Positions 1-5,674 of a DNA stretch of 6,094 nt are shown here, piece after piece (the first letter of the stretch is position 1; each line of letters begins with the position of its first letter). The position numbers were made by a program, and so were the translations under genes. Source of the stretch: an uncultured Bacteriovoracaceae bacterium (GTDB lineage Bacteria; Bdellovibrionota; Bacteriovoracia; Bacteriovoracales; Bacteriovoracaceae); the NCBI GenBank assembly GCA_937952395.1, contig CALFYV010000369.1:1-6094 (forward strand), given 5' to 3'. The notes under the pieces are model-generated. The model searched no databases, was not told the origin of the DNA, and saw only the letters and a list, made by a program, of their open reading frames with translations.

Positions 1-1
1 T

Positions 2-946
2 GCTTGGGCCATTTCACGCTCAAGCACCAACGAAAAAGTGAATTATATCGTGAATGTTAAGATAGGAGACAGGTTGGGATTAGGGGAAGTCGCGCCTAAT
101 TTACGGTATGGTGAAACGGCTGAGAAAATTCAAGGTGATTTTGAAAAATTTTGTACGTCCTATAATGAAGAAAAACTTAGCTTAGAAGAATTTTCTACTT
201 TTTTAGATAAATGCCAAATCGCCCATGCTCTTCAGTTCGGTTTGGAATCTGCTTATCTGCATGCCTTGCTGAAAAATAAAAAAGTTCACGAATACTTTCA
301 GTTAAAAGGAGTAGAAAAGGTTTCTACCTCTTTTTCGATTCCCATTATGGAAAAAGGGAAATTGAAAAGTTTTCTAGATAAGTATAAGCGTTTTCAAAGT
401 TTAAAAATCAAGGTCAATAGCGAGAGTGCTTTTGAAACCATATCAACCATCTATAGCTTATCTTCCACTTCTTTAAGGATTGATGGTAATGAAGCATGGA
501 ATGATTATGATGAGTTCGTTAAATTTATGAATAAGTGTAGTAAATTTCCTATCGAGTTTTTTGAACAGCCTTTTCCTGCTGATAGAGTTGATGAGTACAA
601 AGAATTAAAAAAGAAATCGAAAGTTCCTATTTTTGCCGATGAATCTATCACCTATCAGGCAGATTTTAATCTTTTGAAAGAACAGTTTCATGGAGTCAAT
701 GTCAAACTTATGAAAGCTGGAGGTTATATAAATGCGATTTCTCAATTAAAACAGGCCCGTGAACAGGGCCTTAAAACTATGTTAGGTTGTATGATTGAAA
801 CAAGTTTGGGAATTTTTAGTGCTCTTAATTTAAGTTCGTTGGCCGATTATATTGATCTTGATGGTTTCCTCCACCTTTCTCAAGAACCCTTTGCTTTGGT
901 TTGTGAAAAAGATGGAGAATTATTTTTTAATGAAAAAAAATCTTAA
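2..946 (+). CDS. Enolase-superfamily dipeptide epimerase (L-Ala-D/L-Glu epimerase-like), 5' end cut off
   Basis: Partial gene: the frame is open to the left window edge and upstream residues (WAISRSST) still match the family N-terminus, so the GTG at 38 is internal and the true start lies outside. Numbering from that GTG, the muconate-lactonizing-enzyme subgroup active site is complete: KIK at 123-125 (the second Lys is one acid/base), metal ligands Asp149 (RIDGNEAW), Glu176 (FFEQP) and Asp201 (FADES), and the opposite Lys223 (NVKLMKAGG). An Asp-x-Asp (273-275, DLDGF) near the C-terminus is the known mark of dipeptide epimerases, where it holds the dipeptide's ammonium group. Family knowledge: these cytoplasmic Mg-dependent enzymes epimerise the second residue of dipeptides, often in murein peptide recycling. 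Substrate preference cannot be read from sequence. o-Succinylbenzoate synthase or another subgroup member is the alternative, made less likely by the Asp-x-Asp. The stop codon overlaps that of the convergent slyD-like gene. Confidence 0.83.
   Translation, partial: AWAISRSSTNEKVNYIVNVKIGDRLGLGEVAPNLRYGETAEKIQGDFEKFCTSYNEEKLSLEEFSTFLDKCQIAHALQFGLESAYLHALLKNKKVHEYFQLKGVEKVSTSFSIPIMEKGKLKSFLDKYKRFQSLKIKVNSESAFETISTIYSLSSTSLRIDGNEAWNDYDEFVKFMNKCSKFPIEFFEQPFPADRVDEYKELKKKSKVPIFADESITYQADFNLLKEQFHGVNVKLMKAGGYINAISQLKQAREQGLKTMLGCMIETSLGIFSALNLSSLADYIDLDGFLHLSQEPFALVCEKDGELFFNEKKS
742..771 (-). terminator. Weak candidate terminator for the minus-strand operon, inside the epimerase gene
   Basis: A perfect 6-bp GC-rich inverted repeat, AGGCCC (753-758) and GGGCCT (766-771) with a 7-base loop, is followed on the minus strand by GTTTTAATT. 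It lies about 170 bases beyond the slyD-like stop codon, where a minus-strand transcript would need to end, since the convergent genes leave no space between them. The T tract is short and the repeat is inside coding sequence (codons around QAREQGL), so it may be chance. It has no T tract on the plus strand. Confidence 0.3.
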
Positions 947-1425
947 TGATGATGGCCTTCACCTGTTTCACCATGAGCATGTCCGTGAGTTAATTCACTC
1001 TCAGTTGCTTCACGAATTTTAGCTATTTCCACATCAAAGAAAAGATCTTGGCCAGCTAAGGGATGATTTCCATCCATCATGATCTCATCTCCATTCATAG
1101 AAATAATTTCAAAAGGTGGTGAATGAGGGTCTTCATTTATTTGAAACAAATCTCCTACATTAACGTTGGCCCCATTGTCTGGAAATTGTGATTTTTGAAC
1201 TTTAACCACTAAATCATCACGTCTAGGTCCATAAGCATCAGCACTTTTCACTTCTACTTTTCCTTTTTGACCTACTTTCATACTAACTAATTCACTCTCA
1301 AGTCCAGCGATAATATGTCCGCTTCCTTCAAGGAAGTACAATGGCTCTCTGCCGATAGATGAATCGACAACATCACCTTTGGTATTGGTTAAAGTGTAGT
1401 GAAATCCGATGACTCTTTTTGACAT
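943..1425 (-). CDS. slyD: SlyD-like FKBP-type peptidyl-prolyl cis-trans isomerase with short His-rich tail
   Basis: 160 residues. Peptidyl-prolyl isomerase and folding helper of the cytoplasm. Visible signatures: the N-terminal FKBP half (GFHYTLTNTKGDVVDSS at 7-23, PLYFLEGSGHIIAGLE at 28-43, SADAYGPRRDD at 61-71), an insert-in-flap chaperone domain at about 72-117, and the returning FKBP strand with the SlyD hallmark DGNHPLAGQDL at 118-128. The tail (147-160) carries six His and no Cys, ending in three His; it is much shorter than the metal-binding tail of E. coli SlyD (196 residues), so nickel binding is possible but weaker support than in E. coli. No signal peptide. Last gene of the minus operon, 10 bases after the CaiB-like gene, with its ribosome site overlapping that gene's stop codon. 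The ATG start is fixed by that site and by the family N-terminus. Confidence 0.92.
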   Translation of the reverse strand: MSKRVIGFHYTLTNTKGDVVDSSIGREPLYFLEGSGHIIAGLESELVSMKVGQKGKVEVKSADAYGPRRDDLVVKVQKSQFPDNGANVNVGDLFQINEDPHSPPFEIISMNGDEIMMDGNHPLAGQDLFFDVEIAKIREATESELTHGHAHGETGEGHHH

Positions 1426-1431
1426 AAAAAA

Positions 1432-1437
1432 TCCTTT
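1432..1437 (-). promoter_or_regulatory. Ribosome binding site of the slyD-like gene
   Basis: AAAGGA on the minus strand, six bases (all T) before the ATG at 1425. Its first two bases are the last two bases of the TAA stop of the upstream CaiB-like gene, which implies coupled translation of the two genes. Confidence 0.75.
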
Positions 1438-2365
1438 AATTTAGTTTTTCAATCAGTGAAACGCAAATATCTTTTCCTTTTATCATTGCTTCCACTTCTT
1501 GCAAGGTTAATGGGTTTATTTTTTGAGCTATTTTTTCAAAAAATCTTCTTTCTGTATTAAATCGTTCCTTTGCTTCGATTTCAATTTTAAATATTTTGAT
1601 GAAATCCTGCCAGAATTTTTCTTCGACAGCCGCGACTCCAACGTAATGACCATCTTTGGTTTTATACATACTGTAACATGGATAGGCACCATTATGAAGG
1701 AATTTTACCTTTTTTTCTGCTCTCAAATTCTCAGACCATAAAGGATTGCACACCATTTGGGCTGTATCGAAAAGATAGGCTATTGTGTTAACAAATTCTT
1801 TATTTTTCTTCGCTTTTAAAATAGCGGCAAGTAATTGTCCAGCTAATTGTTGTCCGAACAAGATACCGCTAATGGGAAGAAAAGGGGGATTGACTATATT
1901 CTCAGTTTTGTCATGCACGTAAAGACTTAACATTCCAGTTAGCGCCATGGCGTTGAGATCATGCATAGAATAATTATGTTTTGTCGAAGCTCCCATTTCG
2001 ATAATGGCCAGCTCTGGATTTATTTTTTTTAAATCATGGTCTGTTAATTTTAGAAATTGACGAACTTTAGGAGGAAGTGCCATCAGAAGTCCATCGGCTT
2101 TTTTTATCATCTCATGCAATTTACTAGTAGTGGCTTCACTCTTGAAATTAAATCTTAAGATTTCTTTTTGGTCATTAAGCTCATGATACCAATCTACAAA
2201 GCTTTCATCAAAATCACTAAACATTCCCGAATAGAAAGCATCTTTAAATATTTCGTCTTCAATTTTATAAACTTTGGCACCCATATGGCCCAAGAAATTC
2301 ATGCCCATAGGACCAGGGAGCCTGTGAGAAAAATCTAAAATTGTAAAACCTTCAAGTAGTTTCAT
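1436..2365 (-). CDS. CaiB/BaiF family III CoA-transferase-like protein (alpha-methylacyl-CoA racemase type), probably lacking the catalytic Asp
   Basis: 309 residues; active relatives usually have about 360-400. Family features in order: GFTILDFSHRLPGP at 6-19 (Rossmann-like start with the PGP turn), LGHMGAKVYKIE at 25-36, ADGLLMALPPKV at 90-101, HDLNAMALTGM at 135-145 (in alpha-methylacyl-CoA racemases the HDIN motif holds the catalytic His), and HNGAYPCYSMYKTKDGHYV at 224-242 from the small domain. The catalytic Asp shared by CoA-transferases and racemases normally sits in a VGD or LGD motif after a PP pair; here the segment reads PISGILFG (164-171), with Gly167 at the Asp position and no acidic residue between 156 and 189. 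The protein stops just after ICVSLIE, where relatives continue for several tens of residues. Reaction and substrate are therefore unknown; it may be a non-catalytic or altered homologue. The frame is intact. It overlaps the upstream DUF255 gene by 14 bases and is co-transcribed with it and slyD. Confidence 0.8.
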   Translation of the reverse strand: MKLLEGFTILDFSHRLPGPMGMNFLGHMGAKVYKIEDEIFKDAFYSGMFSDFDESFVDWYHELNDQKEILRFNFKSEATTSKLHEMIKKADGLLMALPPKVRQFLKLTDHDLKKINPELAIIEMGASTKHNYSMHDLNAMALTGMLSLYVHDKTENIVNPPFLPISGILFGQQLAGQLLAAILKAKKNKEFVNTIAYLFDTAQMVCNPLWSENLRAEKKVKFLHNGAYPCYSMYKTKDGHYVGVAAVEEKFWQDFIKIFKIEIEAKERFNTERRFFEKIAQKINPLTLQEVEAMIKGKDICVSLIEKLN

Positions 2366-4394
2366 TAGTTTCCTTATTTTGTGAGAATACTTTCACAAAC
2401 GATTCAATATCATTGCCTTGGCGTTCACAAGCGCTACTATGACATATTTGCCAAAAATTCTTTTGGTCTTCATGATAAATGAGAGTAAAGCGATTTGAGA
2501 AAAAAGGCAGAAATTGTATAAACTGTTGCTCTTTTAGCCAGCTTACCGGAACTTCAAGTTTTCGGTAGATTTCTTGAGGGTAGGTGACTGCCCTGAGTGC
2601 TTCACCGTAGCCAAAGGGGTTCATGAGAATTTCTTTTTTCTTATCTCTGAGTAGCTCGTTAATGATTTCTAGTTGTTCATGCTTTAAAGTCACTGGGTAC
2701 CATTTTCGAACTAGCAAAATGAATGTGGCTAAACTTGAGCGGTAAGACTGATCAAACAAAGAAACCTCTAGGTTGGCAAAGGGTTCCATTGTTTCATTTT
2801 TTATGGGCCTAGTATAAAACTTTCCATCTTTATAATATTCTTCAAAAATAAAGTCTAAGGTATGGAGGCCGTTATTCAAATAAGTTTTAATTCCGCTCAC
2901 TTCATAAAGCCTTAGCTGCATCTGCGAGAAGGCGACATAGTTTTCAAAAAGTTGTTTTGATTCAGCTTTGGTATTAGTTTGTTTTAAAATCAATTTCCCC
3001 GTTTGAGTTGAGTCGGTTAAAAATTCTTTATGAATTCCTTCAAGAGAGCTTTGAATTAATTCGTGTGCCATTTTCTTAATGACATCAATTCGGCAGTATT
3101 GAATCACATCAACTAATGCGCTCACTAAGTGAAAATTCCAACTGGAAATTCCTTTATTATCAGTATGAGGTGGGATGCGGTTTTTCCGCTCTTCGACAAT
3201 CAGTTGTCGTATTTGCCTAATGATCTCCCAGTTTTCTTTTTTTTGTAATTCTTCTAATTTTTCATGGGCCAGAGAGATAACATTTAAATTATGTTCGAAA
3301 TTTCCTTTGCTGCTTATTTGAAACCAAGTTTTTATTTCTTCTGCCTTTGCTTGATGCTCTTTAGGCAGAGCTGCTATGATTTCTTTAAATTCTTCTTCTG
3401 TGAATGAAAAGTATAATCCTTCTTTGCCTTCGGAGTCTGCGTCTTGAGCCGCAAAAAAGAAGCCCGCATCAGCCTGCATTTGGGTTTTTAAATATTCCAA
3501 AGTTAAATAAAGAGCATCACAGACTAGTGGTGTTGCATGAAAAAGAGAAGTCTTGGCCAAGACACTCACAAGCCCATATTGATTGTAGAGTATCTTTTCA
3601 AAATTTGGAACAAGCCACTTAGAATCTACACTATAGCGATGAATTCCGCCTTTGGCGTGATCGAAAATTCCACCGCATAATATTTTTTCAACACTCTTTA
3701 CAATATGTTCAGCTTGCTTTTGCTCCAGCATTCCCTCAAGTGTTTGCTCAATTGCCCATTCGAAAAAAGCAAAATGAGGAAATTTAGGGGCATCCCCATA
3801 ACCGCCATTTTTATTATCTTGAAAACTCTCTAGCGCTTGCATGAGTGAAGCTGGATGAGGAAAATGCCCTTCAAATTTGACCTCTTGATTGGGTTTTTCC
3901 TCTTTTAAAATAGATTGAGTTATAGATTCTGCATTGGCCTTAACAGTTTCTGCTTCATGAGTGTAGGCATGATTTAATTTCTCTAATACCTCTTTAAAAG
4001 AAGGCATGCCCTGGCGTGATTTGTTAGGGAAATAGGTGCCTACAAAAAATGGTTTCATCTGAGGAGTTAGAAAAACACTTAAGGGCCATCCACCACGACC
4101 AGTAAAGAGCTGACAAGCTTTTTGGTAGTATTGGTCAAGATCGGGGTGCTCCTCACGATCAACTTTAATGCAAATAAAATGTTTATTGAGAACTTCAGCA
4201 ATTTCTTGTGACTCAAAAGATTCATGGGCCATGACATGGCACCAATGGCAAGTGGAATAGCCTACGGATAAAAAGATTGGTTTATTCTCTTTTTGTGCTT
4301 TTTCTATTGCTTCATAAGAGTATGAATACCAATTCACCGGGTTATTTTCATGCTGCTTCAAGTAAATTGATCGTTCATTTTTTAAAAGATTCAT
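2352..4394 (-). CDS. DUF255/YyaL-type thioredoxin-domain protein (SPATA20/SSP411 family)
   Basis: 680 residues, the usual length for this family. The N-terminal thioredoxin-like domain (about 1-165) has the family start (NERSIYLKQHENNPVNWY), the YSTCHWCHVMAHESF block with redox Cys49 and Cys52 in CHWCH, DREEHPDLDQ at 79-88, and GGWPLSVFLTP at 101-111 with Pro104 in the cis-Pro position. The rest resembles an (alpha/alpha)6 barrel of the N-acylglucosamine 2-epimerase/cellobiose epimerase fold: GYGDAPKFPHF 198-208, GGIFDHAKGGIHRYSVD 241-257, DADSEG 318-323 and RIPPHTDNKGISSWN 406-420. A C-terminal Cys651-x4-Cys656 pair matches the family's conserved end. No signal peptide, so cytoplasmic. The biochemical role of the family is not settled; a thiol-redox function is inferred from CxxC. 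First gene of the minus operon. The ATG fits the family N-terminus but has no Shine-Dalgarno site upstream. Confidence 0.92.
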   Translation of the reverse strand: MNLLKNERSIYLKQHENNPVNWYSYSYEAIEKAQKENKPIFLSVGYSTCHWCHVMAHESFESQEIAEVLNKHFICIKVDREEHPDLDQYYQKACQLFTGRGGWPLSVFLTPQMKPFFVGTYFPNKSRQGMPSFKEVLEKLNHAYTHEAETVKANAESITQSILKEEKPNQEVKFEGHFPHPASLMQALESFQDNKNGGYGDAPKFPHFAFFEWAIEQTLEGMLEQKQAEHIVKSVEKILCGGIFDHAKGGIHRYSVDSKWLVPNFEKILYNQYGLVSVLAKTSLFHATPLVCDALYLTLEYLKTQMQADAGFFFAAQDADSEGKEGLYFSFTEEEFKEIIAALPKEHQAKAEEIKTWFQISSKGNFEHNLNVISLAHEKLEELQKKENWEIIRQIRQLIVEERKNRIPPHTDNKGISSWNFHLVSALVDVIQYCRIDVIKKMAHELIQSSLEGIHKEFLTDSTQTGKLILKQTNTKAESKQLFENYVAFSQMQLRLYEVSGIKTYLNNGLHTLDFIFEEYYKDGKFYTRPIKNETMEPFANLEVSLFDQSYRSSLATFILLVRKWYPVTLKHEQLEIINELLRDKKKEILMNPFGYGEALRAVTYPQEIYRKLEVPVSWLKEQQFIQFLPFFSNRFTLIYHEDQKNFWQICHSSACERQGNDIESFVKVFSQNKETNETT
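2371..2375 (-). promoter_or_regulatory. Ribosome binding site of the CaiB-like gene
   Basis: AAGGA on the minus strand, five bases before the ATG at 2365. It lies within the last codons (NKE) of the DUF255 gene, and it decides the CaiB-like start, which gives a 14-base overlap of the two genes. Confidence 0.75.
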
Positions 4395-4398
4395 CGTT

Positions 4399-4411
4399 AT
4401 TATCTATTTTA
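4399..4411 (-). promoter_or_regulatory. Candidate -10 elements for the DUF255-slyD operon
   Basis: Two minus-strand hexamers each match TATAAT at five of six positions: TAAAAT (4411-4406) and GATAAT (4404-4399). Neither has a good -35 at 16-18 bases. With TAAAAT the transcript would start only a few bases before the ATG at 4394, giving a nearly leaderless message, which agrees with the absent Shine-Dalgarno site. Confidence 0.3.
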
Positions 4412-4476
4412 AGTTTGCTAACTCATGAGATTCGTTTCATATCTGAAAAATTTACCTCACTTTTATCACATGCAGG

Positions 4477-4506
4477 TTTACATAGTCGAATTTTCCGCGT
4501 TAAAAA
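4477..4506 (+). promoter_or_regulatory. Candidate promoter for the lytic transglycosylase-chorismate mutase-cmk operon
   Basis: TTTACA at 4477-4482 matches the -35 consensus at five of six positions; 18 bases on lies TAAAAA (4501-4506), matching the -10 consensus at four of six. A transcript from here would start about 6 bases before the ATG at 4519, again nearly leaderless. In an AT-rich gap such matches are common, so this is tentative. Confidence 0.33.
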
Positions 4507-4518
4507 CGATGTAAGATT

Positions 4519-5289
4519 ATGAATATAAGCAGTACGTTAAATCGTGGCATCAATTCCCGCCATTTTGGATTCCTTTTTCTCATTACTTTATTGTGTGGGT
4601 TAGGCATCTTAGAAATCTACTTACCTCATAGTTATGATTATTTTTCTATCGCTGATGCAGCCGAGGAAGTAAGCCTGTTATCAACTGAAGAGAAACCAAA
4701 ACTATTTACTTACTATCCCTTTAAGAGCATTGAGGATTTTCAAGAAAAGCTGAGTTTAGCCGTTCCAAGAGAGATGAAAAAACGTGTTGACCCAGTTCTA
4801 CCGGCGATGATTTTTCTGTGTAGAAAACATAAGATGAATCCACTTTGGGTTATGTCCATTATGTGGACAGAGAGTCATTTTAGAACTCGAGTGAAAAGTG
4901 GCGTTGGGGCAAGTGGATTGATGCAAATTATGCCTCGAACGAAACATTATCTAAAAGAAACATTTATCCGTAATAATTATATGTTTGCTCATCAAAACCC
5001 TAAACTTTATGGATATTATAAAGAAGAGTTAAGCGACAGCGATAAACAATACAGAGAAGTATTAGAAAATATGGAATTAGGAATTTTCTATTTAAGACTT
5101 CTGCTTGATCAATTTCAAAATCTCGATCACGCTACCATAGCCTATAATATGGGGCCGGGTTGGGTAAGTTATAGACTTAAATACCAGTTACCCGTTGGAG
5201 TCCGTAATCGCTATCTTAATAAGGTCAAAAGAACATTTCATGATTTGCAAAGTAAGCTAAATTTGCTAACTGTTCAAAATGATCTTTAA
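4519..5289 (+). CDS. Membrane-anchored lytic murein transglycosylase, SLT domain
   Basis: 256 residues. Cleaves the MurNAc-GlcNAc bond of peptidoglycan to leave 1,6-anhydro-MurNAc ends, on the periplasmic side. Residues 1-14 are polar with Arg9 and Arg14; 15-34 form one hydrophobic stretch (FGFLFLITLLCGLGILEIYL) acting as a signal anchor. Cys26 lies inside it but without a convincing lipobox. The Slt70-like catalytic domain spans about 92-245: catalytic Glu118 in WTESHFR, GASGLMQIMPRT at 130-141, the ENMELGIFYLRLLLDQF helix at 183-199, and AYNMGPG at 208-214. The stretch between GLMQIMP and the ENMELG helix is long and charged (about 145-182, KLYGYYKEELSDSDKQY), likely an added lid or loop. 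The first 90 residues outside the anchor are a stalk of unknown role. The frame has a stop at 4501-4503, so ATG 4519 is the first available Met; no Shine-Dalgarno site is visible. First gene of the plus operon. Confidence 0.9.
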   Translation: MNISSTLNRGINSRHFGFLFLITLLCGLGILEIYLPHSYDYFSIADAAEEVSLLSTEEKPKLFTYYPFKSIEDFQEKLSLAVPREMKKRVDPVLPAMIFLCRKHKMNPLWVMSIMWTESHFRTRVKSGVGASGLMQIMPRTKHYLKETFIRNNYMFAHQNPKLYGYYKEELSDSDKQYREVLENMELGIFYLRLLLDQFQNLDHATIAYNMGPGWVSYRLKYQLPVGVRNRYLNKVKRTFHDLQSKLNLLTVQNDL

Positions 5290-5665
5290 TTTAAATAAAC
5301 TAAGAAGCGAAATCGATTCATTAAACTCGACTTTTTTTAAAACGCTCTCTCAGCGTCGTGATTGTGCTCGGAAAATCCAAGAAGGCAAAGTCTCACATCA
5401 GGCGGTTTGTTTTGATCCGGTACGTGAAGAAGTTATTTTTTCTTTGCACAAAGATGAGTTGGAAAAATGCTCAATTAAAGAAATCTTAAGTTTTTCACTT
5501 TTGATGGAGTCACAAGCCGGAGAAAACTATCCCGCTTGGTCTAAGCGGATTCATTTGAAATCATTTGAAGGTAAACTTTATGAGCAAATTAATCCACTGC
5601 TTTTAAAAATAATTAGACCACTTGAGTATCAAAAACTAGAATTAAAAGAATCTTACCAATTTTAG
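5279..5665 (+). CDS. Chorismate mutase, AroQ class (stand-alone)
   Basis: 128 residues. Converts chorismate to prephenate, the first step toward phenylalanine and tyrosine, in the cytoplasm. The first about 93 residues align without gaps through the active site of the E. coli chorismate mutase domain, offset by two: Arg9 (Arg11), Arg26 (Arg28), Lys37 (Lys39), Asp46 (Asp48), Arg49 (Arg51) and Glu50 (Glu52). Ser78 matches Ser84, while Glu82 stands where E. coli has Gln88, as does the catalytic Glu246 of yeast chorismate mutase. No signal peptide, and no prephenate dehydratase or dehydrogenase domain follows; residues 94-128 are an unrecognised charged extension. The start overlaps the end of the transglycosylase gene by 11 bases and has no clear ribosome site, so translation is probably coupled. 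It could be a catalytically altered relative, but the retained charged residues argue for activity. Confidence 0.85.
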   Translation: MIFNLNKLRSEIDSLNSTFFKTLSQRRDCARKIQEGKVSHQAVCFDPVREEVIFSLHKDELEKCSIKEILSFSLLMESQAGENYPAWSKRIHLKSFEGKLYEQINPLLLKIIRPLEYQKLELKESYQF

Positions 5666-5666
5666 C

Positions 5667-5671
5667 GAGGA
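5667..5671 (+). promoter_or_regulatory. Ribosome binding site of cmk
   Basis: GAGGA just after the chorismate mutase stop codon and three bases before the ATG at 5675; the spacing is on the short side. It fixes the cmk start, which gives the expected short N-terminus before the P-loop. Confidence 0.65.
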
Positions 5672-5674
5672 AAA

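Larger units (their letters stand above)
4395..4518. promoter_or_regulatory. Divergent intergenic promoter region between the two operons
   Basis: The only non-coding gap of any size in the window (124 bases), between the DUF255 gene (minus) and the lytic transglycosylase gene (plus). Both promoters should lie here. It is AT-rich and contains a 5-bp dyad with a 4-base centre, TTTCA (4435-4439) and TGAAA (4444-4448), and the 8-base palindrome CTCATGAG (4422-4429); either could be an operator, but both are short enough to arise by chance. Neither flanking start codon has a recognisable Shine-Dalgarno site, unlike the internal operon genes. Confidence 0.6.

Noticed and set aside
38..40. GTG as the start of the epimerase gene
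   Set aside because: The frame continues open to the window edge and the residues before it match the family N-terminus, so this is an internal Val codon and the gene is 5'-truncated.
2..946. o-Succinylbenzoate synthase (MenC) as the identity of the first gene
   Set aside because: The Asp-x-Asp near the C-terminus and the DLDGFLHLS context point to dipeptide epimerases; no menaquinone genes are nearby. Not fully excluded because the N-terminus is missing.
1523..1741. 72-codon plus-strand open frame inside the CaiB-like gene
   Set aside because: Antisense to a well-supported coding region; the Phe-rich product is what the reverse of Lys/Glu-rich codons gives.
3404..3622. 72-codon plus-strand open frame inside the DUF255 gene
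   Set aside because: Antisense to conserved family residues (DADSEG and GGIHRYSVD regions); no ribosome site and no family resemblance.
4277..4522. 81-codon plus-strand open frame ending in an ATGA overlap with the transglycosylase start
   Set aside because: Nearly half is antisense to the conserved N-terminus of the DUF255 gene, the product is low-complexity (Leu/Ser/His/Phe-rich) with no family resemblance, and no ribosome site is seen. The ATGA overlap alone is weak evidence for a real gene.
4519..4608. Lipoprotein signal (Cys26) for the transglycosylase
   Set aside because: Cys26 sits in the middle of the hydrophobic stretch, followed by more hydrophobic residues, instead of at its end; a signal anchor fits better.
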